Part shown: one piece after another, positions 1 to 8,244 of the stretch
Position numbering within the stretch: position 1 is the first letter of the stretch
Layout of the letters: each line of letters starts with the position of its first letter
Source of the DNA: Rhodospirillales bacterium
Lineage (GTDB): Bacteria; Pseudomonadota; Alphaproteobacteria; Acetobacterales; Acetobacteraceae
Assembly (NCBI GenBank): GCA_017304945.1
Contig: JAFKLG010000059.1
Location: 36,457-100,456 of the forward strand
Length of the DNA: 64,000 nucleotides
Reading direction: 5' to 3'
Notes under the pieces: model-generated
The model's input: only the letters and a program-made list of their open reading frames with translations
Databases searched by the model: none
Told to the model about the DNA's origin: nothing
Position numbers and translations under genes: made by a program

Positions 1-1020
1 GTCCGAGCCGACGAAGAAGTCGGTATTGGGATGATCAGGGCCGCTTGGGGCGCTATTGGCGTCGGCGGCAGCCCGCAAGGCCGAGAGGAAAGCGCTGGCG
101 CTCTCGAAACGCTGATCGCGCTTCTTCGCCATGGCCCTGGCGACGATTGCATCGAGCGCCGGGTTGGCAATGCTGGAAATCCGGGACGGCGGCGGCGGCG
201 ACGTGTACAGCACCTTGTGCATGATGGTGGCGACCGTACCTTCATACGGTCGTTCGCCGGTCAGCATCTCGTAGAGGATCACGCCGGTTGAATAGATGTC
301 GGCGCGCAGATCGACCTTTTCGCCCAGGAACTGTTCGGGCGACATGTAGGCGGGCGTACCCATGATCGTGCCCGTCTGAGTGACGCTGCTGTCTTCGATC
401 CGGGCGATACCGAAGTCTGTGAGCTTGAGCCGCATGCCCGAGGTGAACATGACGTTGGCGGGCTTGATATCCCGGTGCACCACCCGGTTCTGGTGACTGT
501 ACTCAAGTGCATCAAGGATAGAGCAGACAATGTCGATGGTGTCGTTCAAGTCAAACCGCTGCTTCCGCTCGAAAAGCTCCTTCAGGGTCGGTCCGTCGAG
601 AAATTCCATGACAATATAAGCGACATCATTCGTCTCTCCGTAGTCATAGACCGACGCGATATGAGGGTGGACGAGCTTCGCGGCTCCACGAGCGCTACGG
701 CGGAAGCGATCGAGTGCATCTGACCCTTCATGCAGATCGGGTGAGGAAAAATCCGAGAGACTATCTTCCGCGCCGGCCTGGGGGCGGAGCCCGTCTGCGA
801 AATCGTTGTCTCCGACGTCACCGCGCGCGCGGACGAGATTCGCATTCGGATTCGTACCGACGGCACCCGCAATGTTTATGGTCTTGACTGCGACCCGCCT
901 CTCGAGATCCGTGTCCCAGGCGTCATAGACCGTGCTGGCGAACAGGTTGTTCGTCGGAATACGAGGGAAAACAACCCTTCGTAGCTCGTATTTCCCGATC
1001 CGACTGATTGTCGAACTCAT
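1..1020 (-). CDS. Hanks-type Ser/Thr protein kinase, N-terminal 340 residues (runs off left edge)
   Basis: Reading the minus strand from ATG at 1018-1020 gives 340 codons open to the window edge. A strong AGGAGG sits 3 nt before the start. The kinase core is clear: VAVK with Lys46, HRDIKPAN at 182-189 with catalytic Asp184, DFG at 202-204, MSPE at 226-229 and DIYSTGVILYEMLTGERPY near 241-259. Unusually, the glycine-rich loop (GxGxxG) that should precede VAVK is absent; residues 11-40 hold no glycine. The alphaC glutamate position reads RRSAR instead of REA. About 50 extra acidic and Gly-rich residues lie between VAVK and alphaC. The C-terminal part, where sensor or membrane domains usually sit, is outside the window. 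GC at third positions is lower than in all neighbours. Function by family: phosphorylates Ser/Thr of unknown partners; activity is uncertain given the missing loop. Confidence 0.9.
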   Translation of the reverse strand, partial: MSSTISRIGKYELRRVVFPRIPTNNLFASTVYDAWDTDLERRVAVKTINIAGAVGTNPNANLVRARGDVGDNDFADGLRPQAGAEDSLSDFSSPDLHEGSDALDRFRRSARGAAKLVHPHIASVYDYGETNDVAYIVMEFLDGPTLKELFERKQRFDLNDTIDIVCSILDALEYSHQNRVVHRDIKPANVMFTSGMRLKLTDFGIARIEDSSVTQTGTIMGTPAYMSPEQFLGEKVDLRADIYSTGVILYEMLTGERPYEGTVATIMHKVLYTSPPPPSRISSIANPALDAIVARAMAKKRDQRFESASAFLSALRAAADANSAPSGPDHPNTDFFVGSD

Positions 1021-1649
1021 GTTCCTCCTACGGGAACGCTGGTCGCGCGACGCATACTCCCCAGGAAACCGTGACACATGGATTCGCGTCTGTCACTTCA
1101 ACTGTGATAGTCGGAATAATTACGGGGTATTCGTTTCTGCGCGCGAATCCACGTGCGCAGCTCACAACCAGCGACCGGCCCGGAGGCTCGAGATCATCCG
1201 GAGATCGGCAATTTTGCCGCCAGGTTGGCAGATGCTTCCTCGGAGCGAAAATCCATGAGCCGAAGAAATCTGCGCAGGTCCGCTAAGGCATAGTCTGAGC
1301 ATAGGAGCGGACTTGATTACCCCTGTGAGCCCCGCTCGAGCCGATCTGCGCGCCAACTGACTGCGGAGGGCTGCTCCGGTCGGACGAGACACTGGAGATG
1401 CTGGCGAGCGGTCGGATAGTTGAGGAGGGGACCACGCCGGACACGATCGACTCATGAGCCTTGCATCGCATGACTGATCACGGGCGGGACCGACGGGAAG
1501 GGGATTGAATCCTGTCCGACCAGACGTCGCCGGAGTTCACCTCCCTCCCGTCGGGCAGAGGTTGACCGGTTCCGACGGTCAACGCGCTTCGAGGTCGGTC
1601 GGGCGCACCCACACCACACCGGCACAGACCCTGAGAGCAGCGCTCGTGA
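1021..1649. other. 629-bp intergenic region, no gene recognised
   Basis: No reading frame here has a convincing start, codon bias or family match. Composition is lower in GC than the rest of the window up to about 1300. The stretch next to the kinase start contains an AT-rich run near 1115-1130 that could hold its promoter. A perfect small palindrome CGGCAATTTTGCCG lies near 1206-1219. Otherwise I see nothing. Confidence 0.4.
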
Positions 1650-2261
1650 TCAGCCGCTTGGACGTGGACGGAACCCGTCCAGCAGCATGGTGGCATACTG
1701 ATCGGCGAAATCGCGCGCGCGCAGTTTGCCATCCGGGTGGTACCAGCGCGCCATCCAGTTCAGGGACGACAGCACCAGCCGCCCGGCGACAGCGACGTCA
1801 TCGATCCGTAGCGCGCCGGACTCATGCGCGTCCTGCAGCAGATCGCGCAGCAACTGCTCATACGCGTCGCGGCATTTCAGCGCGCGGTCCCGCTTCTCCT
1901 GCTTCCCGCCCAGGCCGCGGAAGCCCAATTGCGCGGCGACATAGGCATGCTGGTTGCTCTCGAAGTAATCCGCGTGCGCTCGCATGAAAACCCGCAGGCG
2001 CTCGGCCGGATCCTTGATCCGTCGCAGCGACGAACGCGCATTGTCCAGCATGCCGGAGAGCACGGTGACGACGATCTCAGTGTATAGCTCATCCTTCCCG
2101 GCGAAGTGATGGTACAGTGCCGGTTTGGACACGCCCACCGCGGCAGCGATGTCGCTGATCGAAGCGCCCGCATAACCCCATAGCGCGAACAGCTCTGCCG
2201 CCCGCGCGACGATCTGCGCGCGGGTGTCATTGCGGGCCTGACCGGCCTCGGCTTCCGCCAC
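1650..2261 (-). CDS. TetR/AcrR family transcriptional regulator
   Basis: 203 residues, GTG start at 2259-2261. The N-terminal helix-turn-helix (residues about 12-58, with ELFALWGYAGASISDIAAA and GVSKPALYHHFAGKDEL) is a textbook TetR DNA-binding domain. The rest is a helical ligand-binding domain of normal length containing a conserved WMARWYHPDG segment. The start lies 3 nt after the stop of the enoyl-CoA hydratase gene on the same strand, so the two are co-transcribed. The regulator probably represses this operon in response to an acyl-CoA or related ligand; that is inferred from context only. Confidence 0.93.
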   Translation of the reverse strand: MAEAEAGQARNDTRAQIVARAAELFALWGYAGASISDIAAAVGVSKPALYHHFAGKDELYTEIVVTVLSGMLDNARSSLRRIKDPAERLRVFMRAHADYFESNQHAYVAAQLGFRGLGGKQEKRDRALKCRDAYEQLLRDLLQDAHESGALRIDDVAVAGRLVLSSLNWMARWYHPDGKLRARDFADQYATMLLDGFRPRPSG

Positions 2262-2264
2262 CGC

Positions 2265-3044
2265 CTAGCGGCCGTGGAACACGGGCGGACGCTTTTCGGC
2301 GAAGGCGCGCTGCGCCTCCTTCGCATCCTCGGTCTTCGCGATCGTGGCTGTCATATCCTGCTCATAACGATAGCCGTCCCGCAGGCTCATGTCCTCGATC
2401 GTGTTGGCGGTATGCTTTGCCATGCGCGTGGCCAGAGGCGCTTTGCTGGCAATCTCCTGCGCCAGGCGCATGGCGGTCGGCATCAGTTCCTCCGGCGGCA
2501 CACAGGCTTCCGCCACGCCGAGACGGTACAGCTCCTCACCGGGGACGCGAAAGCCGGTCAGCAGCATGCGGCGCACGCGCGAGTGGCTGAACAGCCGCAT
2601 CGCATGCCGGCATCCGCCCAGCAGGCCGACATCGATTTCAGGCAGGCCGATGCTGGCCTTTTCCGACGCCACCAGGATGTCGCAGGAGGCGACGATTGCC
2701 AGGCCGGCGCCCAGGGCCGGACCATTCACCGCGGCGATCACCGGCTTGGCGCATTCGCGGATCGCATGAAAGCATTCCCGCGTGCGCCGCGAATGCTGCG
2801 GCAGCGCGCCCGGCGATTCCAGATCGCCGCGCCGCTTCAAATCGGCGCCGGCACAGAACACGCGTCCCTGGCCGGTCAGCACGGCGACGCGGATGTCCGC
2901 CGTGTCGGAAATCCAGTCGAATACCGCCGCCATCTCCTCACTCAATGCTCTGCTCTGCGCATTGACCGGCGGGTTGTCCATGGTGACCAGCGCGATATGG
3001 CCGTCCACCTGCAAACGGACCGCGGTGAGATTGTCGATCATGGT
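2265..3044 (-). CDS. Enoyl-CoA hydratase/isomerase family protein
   Basis: 259 residues from ATG at 3042-3044, chosen because AGGAAGGGG precedes it; the open frame extends 80 codons further upstream but without family similarity. Crotonase-fold hallmarks are present: NPPVNAQ near residue 23, oxyanion-hole segments CAGADLKRRG and GPALGAGLA, and LPEIDVG with the usual active-site glutamate. The C-terminal EAQRAFAEKRPPVF is typical. It acts on CoA thioesters in the cytosol, as hydratase or isomerase of fatty-acid or aromatic breakdown; the exact substrate cannot be told. The TetR gene follows after 3 nt; the divergent oxidoreductase begins 137 bp away, so the gap holds back-to-back promoters. 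Confidence 0.93.
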   Translation of the reverse strand, partial: TMIDNLTAVRLQVDGHIALVTMDNPPVNAQSRALSEEMAAVFDWISDTADIRVAVLTGQGRVFCAGADLKRRGDLESPGALPQHSRRTRECFHAIRECAKPVIAAVNGPALGAGLAIVASCDILVASEKASIGLPEIDVGLLGGCRHAMRLFSHSRVRRMLLTGFRVPGEELYRLGVAEACVPPEELMPTAMRLAQEIASKAPLATRMAKHTANTIEDMSLRDGYRYEQDMTATIAKTEDAKEAQRAFAEKRPPVFHGR

Positions 3045-3181
3045 GTCCCCTTCCTGTTGCCCGGCACGCGTGGCCGTGAATTGACCTACCGTTCGGTCGG
3101 CTGCACAGTGCCCCGACTGGCGTGGCAAGGAAAGACCACGCCAAACGGAAGCGCAGGGCAGCGCGGGGGTTGGAGACGGCA

Positions 3182-4231
3182 ATGCAGGAACGGCAATCCG
3201 CCGACGATCGGGCGGGCCAGGCGAGGCAGCGTGCGCAGATCGGCGTGGCTTTGTGGGGCACCGAACCCGCGCTGACGCTGGCATCGCATGCCGCGCTTGC
3301 GGAGCAGATCGGGCTGGAAAGCGCCTGGATCATCGACTCGCAGCTGCTGTGTCGCGAGGTGTACGTGACGCTGGCGGCCTGCCTCGCCCGCACCACGAAA
3401 CTACGTGTGGCCACCGGCGTGACCCAGCCGACGACGCGGCATGTCAGCGTCACCGCGAGCGCAATCGCCACTTTGCACGAAATGGCGCCCGGCCGCGCAA
3501 TGCTGGGCCTGGGCACGGGATTCAGCTCCTTGCGGACGATCGGCAAGCGCGCGGCCCGGATCGACGAGATGGAGGCGTACACACGCGCGTTGCGCGACCT
3601 GTTGCAGGCACGGACGGTGGCGTTCGATGCGGGGGTAGAGGCCGGGCTGGGTTGGCTGGCCGCACCGACCGGAGTGCCAATCCATGTGGCCGCCAGCGGT
3701 CCACGCATGACGCGCTGCGCCGCCGGCATGGGCGACGGCGTCATCCTGCTGCAGGGCATCGCACCGGAATTGCTCGAACGCGCGCTCGTCTGGCTGCACG
3801 AAGGACTGCAAGCGGCGTCGCGGCAGGCGGGCGCCGTGGAAGTCTCGTGTTGGGTGCCGTTCAGCCTGGATACCGATCGGCAGCGCGCCTATGCCCGAGC
3901 ACGCGCCCGCGTCGCGAGCGCTTTGGTGCAGGCAAATCCGGACCTGTTCGAGGGCGAGGAACGCCGCGCCATCGAAGGCCTGAAGCAGCATTATGACGTG
4001 GGCGATCACGCGCGTGCGGAGGCGGCCCATGCCGCATCGATCCCGGACTCGCTCGTGCGCAAGTTCGCCGTGGCCGGCGATGCTGCCGAGGTTCGGGAGC
4101 AATTGAGCGCCCTGCAGGCGCATCCCGCTCTGGGCCGGATCATCCTGACCCCGCAAATCTCGGGAGAAGGCGCCCTGCCGATGCAGGACGTGCTTCGGCA
4201 TCTGGGCAACGACGTGTTGCCGCGTCTCTGA
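3182..4231 (+). CDS. LLM-class flavin-dependent oxidoreductase (luciferase-like)
   Basis: 349 residues from ATG at 3182, which has GGAG about 9 nt upstream; an in-frame GTG at 3122 would add 20 basic residues that look like non-coding sequence. It opens with QIGVALWGTEPALTLASHAALAEQIGLESAW and carries LRVATGVTQP, then APGRAMLGLGTG, the pattern of the bacterial luciferase/F420 or FMN-dependent TIM-barrel family. The family oxidises varied substrates with reduced flavin; no substrate can be assigned. The gene stands divergent to an enoyl-CoA hydratase and 31 bp before an ABC binding protein, so it may belong to uptake and breakdown of one compound. Confidence 0.88.
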   Translation: MQERQSADDRAGQARQRAQIGVALWGTEPALTLASHAALAEQIGLESAWIIDSQLLCREVYVTLAACLARTTKLRVATGVTQPTTRHVSVTASAIATLHEMAPGRAMLGLGTGFSSLRTIGKRAARIDEMEAYTRALRDLLQARTVAFDAGVEAGLGWLAAPTGVPIHVAASGPRMTRCAAGMGDGVILLQGIAPELLERALVWLHEGLQAASRQAGAVEVSCWVPFSLDTDRQRAYARARARVASALVQANPDLFEGEERRAIEGLKQHYDVGDHARAEAAHAASIPDSLVRKFAVAGDAAEVREQLSALQAHPALGRIILTPQISGEGALPMQDVLRHLGNDVLPRL

Positions 4232-4262
4232 ACATCCCAACAACACACCGGAAGTCCCTACG

Positions 4263-5519
4263 ATGACGCGTCTCAGGAACGTGCTTTACGGCGCTGCCCA
4301 TCTGGTGCGTGCGGCCTCTGTCGCCGCGCTGCTGGCGGGCACGATGCTGTCCACCAACGCGCCGCGCGCGGTGGCACAGCCGCCGGATGCAGTGAAGATC
4401 GGCGTGCTGGACGATCTCACCGGCCCGTACTCGCTGCTCAGCGGCCAGGGCACGATCGAGGCGGTGAAGCTGGCGATCGAGGATTACGGCGGCAAAGCGC
4501 TGGGCAAGCCGATCCAGATCCAGATCGCGTCCGATCAGAACAAGCCGGATGTCGCGGTGGCGGTCGCGCGCGAATGGGTGGATCGTGACGGCGTCACCGT
4601 GATCATCGGCGTTCCGAACTCCGCCTCGGGCCTCGCCTTGGGCAAAGTGGTGCGTGACGCCGAACGGATCGCCATGTTCACCGGCTCTGCCTCCTCCGAC
4701 CTCACCGGCAAAGGCTGCACGCCGAACACGATCCACTGGTATCTGGACACCTATGCCAGCGCGAACAGCCTGGTGGACGGGTTGATGGCGCAGGGACTGA
4801 ACAGCTGGTTCTTTGTCACGGTCGACTACAATTTCGGCCAGACGCTGCAGACCGAGGCGTCACGCATGATCGAGGCAAAGGGCGGCAAGGTTCTGGGCTC
4901 CGCCAAGCATCCCTTGGGTGAGGCGGACTTTTCCAGCGTGCTGCTGCGCGCCCAGGCGTCGCAGGCGAAGGTGATCGCGATGGCCAATGCAGCGGCCGAC
5001 CTGGACAACGCGATCAAGGGCAGCCAGGAGTTCCACCTGGAGCAGGGCGGACAACGTGTCGCGGCGTTCTTCCTGAACATCAGCGACATCGTCGCAGTTG
5101 GGCAGAAGGAGATGCAGGGCGCACTCGGCGTCGCAGCGGTGTACCCGGCCATGAACGCCGAGACGCTGGCGTTGAGCCATCGCATCGCCGATCGCCTGCC
5201 TGGCCGGCGCGCGCCGACCGCGCAGCACCTGACCGCCTATGAAGCTACGCTGCACTACCTGAAGGCGGTGGATGCGGCAGGCACGGCCAACGCCAAGGAG
5301 GTGATGGCGAAGATGAAGGCGATGCCGGTGAACGATCCGATCACCCAGGGCGGCCGTGTGCGGGAGGACGGCCGGTTCCTGCGCGACGTGACGGTGTTCC
5401 GGGTGAAACCGGCAGCGGAGTCGAAGGACCCGTTCGACTTCGTCGCGGCGGTGCAGGTGATCCCGGCGGAACAGGCGTTCCGTCCCTTGAAGGAAGGCGG
5501 CTGCCCGTTCGTGCAGTAG
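4263..5519 (+). CDS. ABC transporter substrate-binding protein, branched-chain amino acid (LivJ/Leu-Ile-Val) type
   Basis: 418 residues. An N-terminal signal peptide with hydrophobic core AASVAALLAGTML and a likely cut after AVA at about residue 38 sends it to the periplasm. The mature part starts DAVKIGVLDDLTGPYSLLSG, the standard type-I periplasmic binding fold opening, followed by QIQIASDQNKPDVAVAVAREW and TGSASSDLTG. This subfamily (Peripla_BP_6) binds amides, amino acids or aromatic acids for an ABC importer. No permease or ATPase genes follow in the window, so it is an orphan binding protein here. It probably forms a transcript with the preceding oxidoreductase. Confidence 0.93.
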   Translation: MTRLRNVLYGAAHLVRAASVAALLAGTMLSTNAPRAVAQPPDAVKIGVLDDLTGPYSLLSGQGTIEAVKLAIEDYGGKALGKPIQIQIASDQNKPDVAVAVAREWVDRDGVTVIIGVPNSASGLALGKVVRDAERIAMFTGSASSDLTGKGCTPNTIHWYLDTYASANSLVDGLMAQGLNSWFFVTVDYNFGQTLQTEASRMIEAKGGKVLGSAKHPLGEADFSSVLLRAQASQAKVIAMANAAADLDNAIKGSQEFHLEQGGQRVAAFFLNISDIVAVGQKEMQGALGVAAVYPAMNAETLALSHRIADRLPGRRAPTAQHLTAYEATLHYLKAVDAAGTANAKEVMAKMKAMPVNDPITQGGRVREDGRFLRDVTVFRVKPAAESKDPFDFVAAVQVIPAEQAFRPLKEGGCPFVQ

Positions 5520-5812
5520 TTTGCCGGATTGCGTGCCCGCCACCATGCCGTGGCGGTGCACGGCGGCTGAACACGGAACCGCTTGATCAGGCCCTCTTCG
5601 GGGGAAGTTGGGAACCCGAGGCCAGGACGCGGCGCAGGCGATCTCCCAGGCGAGAATTGCGTCCACGTTCGCGGAACGCGGTCGTGCGTCCTACGCAGCC
5701 GCATCTAGGCCCCTAGGCTTCGCTCCGCGCACGTTCCGGATCATGAGAAGCGAAGAGTTCAGAGGACGGTTTGCTGGTGTCGTGTCGACGCGGTGGCAAA
5801 TCCGCAGCCGAC
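5520..5812. other. Intergenic region between ABC binding protein gene and tRNA-Ser, nothing recognised
   Basis: 293 bp with no supported gene. Short frames on both strands are overlaps without start signals. I see no clear terminator for the gene on the left. Confidence 0.3.
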
Positions 5813-5903
<91 letters not shown>

Positions 5904-5977
5904 ATCCCGCCCCGAAACTCGGGGCGCGCCTGCGGCGGGGCCGCCTTATAGGCGCATCCCCGCCAGCCTCGCAACCG

Positions 5978-6550
5978 TCATGCGCGCACGCCCACCAGCA
6001 TCCCCGCCGCCTCGTCCGCCAACGCCCCCGTCGCCGCACTCATCGCGGCCACCAGCGCCGACGTGCCCGGCCCGGCCGGCCGAGCCGTCAGCCGCACCGA
6101 TCGCGTGATATCCCGCCGCCCGCCGGTGACCGCGATCTGGCCGCTCAGCACCACCAGCCCGTCCTTCGCCTGGTCCAGCCGCCCGACATTCACCGCCAGC
6201 GTCGCGTCAGGCCGCGCGGACACCGCGCCGTTCTCGCCATACACCGTGCTGCCGGGCAGCCGCTGGGTCAGCTCCTGCACCAGCACCCGGGTCAGCATCG
6301 AATCCAGTGGCTCGCCCCACCACTCGCTGCCCAGCAGCTCGAGCCGGTAGTCTTCCGAGGACCGGACGATCTGCGACCGCTCCAGGTAGCGGGCGATGGC
6401 GACGCTGCGCACCTCGACCACCGCCGGCCCGCCGGACCGCGGGACGCCCGGCACGACGTCCAGCGTGTAGAGCGTCGGGTTGGGGGAGGCGCAGCCGGCC
6501 GGCAACGCGGCAAGCCCGGCGAGCAGCATCCGTCTGTGCAGGCGCATCAT
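5978..6550 (-). CDS. pqiC: PqiC-like lipoprotein (ABC-type transport auxiliary lipoprotein)
   Basis: 190 residues. It starts with a lipoprotein signal MMRLHRRMLLAGLAALPAGC, with the lipobox Cys at residue 20. The mature part has the YTLDVVPG opening and GPAVVEVRSVAIARYLERSQI segment of the PqiC/YmbA family (DUF330). In Escherichia coli PqiC sits in the outer membrane and binds PqiB, closing the lipid-transport bridge. The start ATG overlaps the stop of pqiB (ATGA), so the operon reads pqiA-pqiB-pqiC. Confidence 0.9.
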   Translation of the reverse strand: MMRLHRRMLLAGLAALPAGCASPNPTLYTLDVVPGVPRSGGPAVVEVRSVAIARYLERSQIVRSSEDYRLELLGSEWWGEPLDSMLTRVLVQELTQRLPGSTVYGENGAVSARPDATLAVNVGRLDQAKDGLVVLSGQIAVTGGRRDITRSVRLTARPAGPGTSALVAAMSAATGALADEAAGMLVGVRA

Positions 6551-8244
6551 GGGGTTCCCTGGTCGGTGCGGCCGCGGATCAGCGCCTCCGGATGGCGGGC
6601 CAGCAGATCCGCCAGAACGCGCACGGAGCGCGCCGCATCGGAGAGCTGCACGAGCAGCCGGCTGGTGTCGCGATTGAACGTCGAGCTGCCGCCATATCCG
6701 CTCTCGAGCGAGGCTGCCAGCCGGTTCAGCCGCCGGACCGACTCATCCAACCCGTTCGCGATGCTCGGCAGCTTCTGGATCAGCGGCGTGGCGCCGCGGT
6801 CGAGCTTGCCGACCAGCCCCTGCGCCTCCGCCAGCGTGGTGCGCAGCGAGGCGAGGGAGTCCTTCAGCGCGGGGTCGTTCGCGATCCCGTTCACCCCAGC
6901 CAGCGTCTCGCTGAGATCCTTGCCGATCTTCTCGAACGGGATCGCCTGCAACCGGGCAACCAGGGCGGCGGCGGAGGTCATCAGGTCGCCCCCGGTCTCC
7001 AGCGTCGGGATCACGAACGCGTCGCCATCCCTCGCCAGCAGCCCCGGCGGCGGATCGGGAAAGACGTCGATGGTGAGCTGCTTCGCCCCCGTGATCAGGC
7101 TGGTGGTGTCGAGCCGCACCCGCAACCCGCGCCGCACCAGCTCCTGCATCATGTGGTCGAGATCGCTGCCCGAGGGCAGGTCGAGCTGGGCCACGCGTTC
7201 CGGCTCGACCGCGAAGTGCACCGGCACCACGACGTTGTCGAGCGCCTTGTCGTAGCGCAGGCCGACCGACTGCACCTCTCCCACCTTGATGCCGCGCAGC
7301 ACGACCGGGGCCCCCGGCGAAAGTCCGCTGACCGAGGAGACGAAGTTCGCGACCATCGGCAGGGAGCGCGAATAGGAGGAGGAATCCGCGGCTTCCTTGC
7401 TGGCGTAGAGCGGGAAGGCGTGGTTCTCGGCGCTGACCGGCGCGGCGGGGTTGGCGTCGGGCGTGTCGAACGCGATGCCGCCCAGGAGCAGGGCGCGCAG
7501 CGATTCCACCTGCACTTGCACCCCGGTCGCCCCGAGCTGGAGGGAGGCGCCGGAGGCGTTCCAGAAGCGGGAGTTGTCGTGCACGTACTGGTCGTAGGGC
7601 GCGCGGACGAAGGTGTGGATCGTCACGTTCCTCGCCATGTCGGAGATGTCCCAGCCCAGCACCTGCCCGACCGGCAGGTCCCGGAAGAACACCGGCGAGC
7701 CCAGGTTCAACGAGCCAAGCCGCCCGGCATGCAGCAGGAACGTGCGCCCCGGCACGTCGCTCTGCAGGACCGGCGGCTCCTCCAGGCCGACGAAGTTGCG
7801 CTTGGGTTCGCCCCCGGTGCGCTCCGGCGCGAGCTCGATGTAGGAGCCCGACACCAGGGTCTGCAGGCCCGAGATGGAACCCGCGAAGAAGCGCGGTTTC
7901 ACCACCCAGAACCGCGCGCGGTCGGTCAGCAGTGGCTCCGCCTCCCGGTTCATCCGCACCGTCACATCCACCCGGCGCAGGTCCTCGCTGAGCGCGATCT
8001 TGGTGACCTGGCCCATCACCACGTCCTTGTGACGCACCTGGGATTGGCCGGCGGTCAGCCCCTCGGCGGTCTGGAAGCTGATCGTGATCAGTGGGCCGCG
8101 CTCCGACAGCGTCGTCCAGGCGAGCCACCCGCCCACCAGGGCGGTGACGATCGGGATCGCCCAGATCAGCGACAGCCGCCGGGTCCGGCTGGTCCGTGAA
8201 CGGACCACGGCGGTGGGGGGCGTTTCGGGCGTGGTGCCGCTCAT
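6547..8244 (-). CDS. pqiB: PqiB, multi-MCE-domain intermembrane lipid transport protein
   Basis: 565 residues from ATG at 8242-8244, which overlaps the pqiA stop by 4 nt; longer upstream frame sequence is pqiA read in the wrong frame. One membrane helix (LSLIWAIPIVTALVGGWLAW, about residues 25-44) is followed by three MCE repeats, recognisable by GLTAGQSQVRHKDVVMGQV, LNLGSPVFFRDLPVGQVLG and LSPGAPVVLRGIKVGEVQ. The C-terminal third is helical and forms the needle of stacked MCE rings in the E. coli homologue. It spans the periplasm and moves lipids between membranes. Length matches PqiB (about 550). Confidence 0.95.
   Translation of the reverse strand: MSGTTPETPPTAVVRSRTSRTRRLSLIWAIPIVTALVGGWLAWTTLSERGPLITISFQTAEGLTAGQSQVRHKDVVMGQVTKIALSEDLRRVDVTVRMNREAEPLLTDRARFWVVKPRFFAGSISGLQTLVSGSYIELAPERTGGEPKRNFVGLEEPPVLQSDVPGRTFLLHAGRLGSLNLGSPVFFRDLPVGQVLGWDISDMARNVTIHTFVRAPYDQYVHDNSRFWNASGASLQLGATGVQVQVESLRALLLGGIAFDTPDANPAAPVSAENHAFPLYASKEAADSSSYSRSLPMVANFVSSVSGLSPGAPVVLRGIKVGEVQSVGLRYDKALDNVVVPVHFAVEPERVAQLDLPSGSDLDHMMQELVRRGLRVRLDTTSLITGAKQLTIDVFPDPPPGLLARDGDAFVIPTLETGGDLMTSAAALVARLQAIPFEKIGKDLSETLAGVNGIANDPALKDSLASLRTTLAEAQGLVGKLDRGATPLIQKLPSIANGLDESVRRLNRLAASLESGYGGSSTFNRDTSRLLVQLSDAARSVRVLADLLARHPEALIRGRTDQGTP

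Noticed and set aside
932..1286. Plus-strand frames around the kinase start
   Set aside because: They overlap the kinase N-terminus and have no ribosome site or recognisable content.
3122..3181. Upstream GTG start of the luciferase-like gene
   Set aside because: The extra 20 residues are a basic run without similarity, and the ATG at 3182 has a ribosome site.
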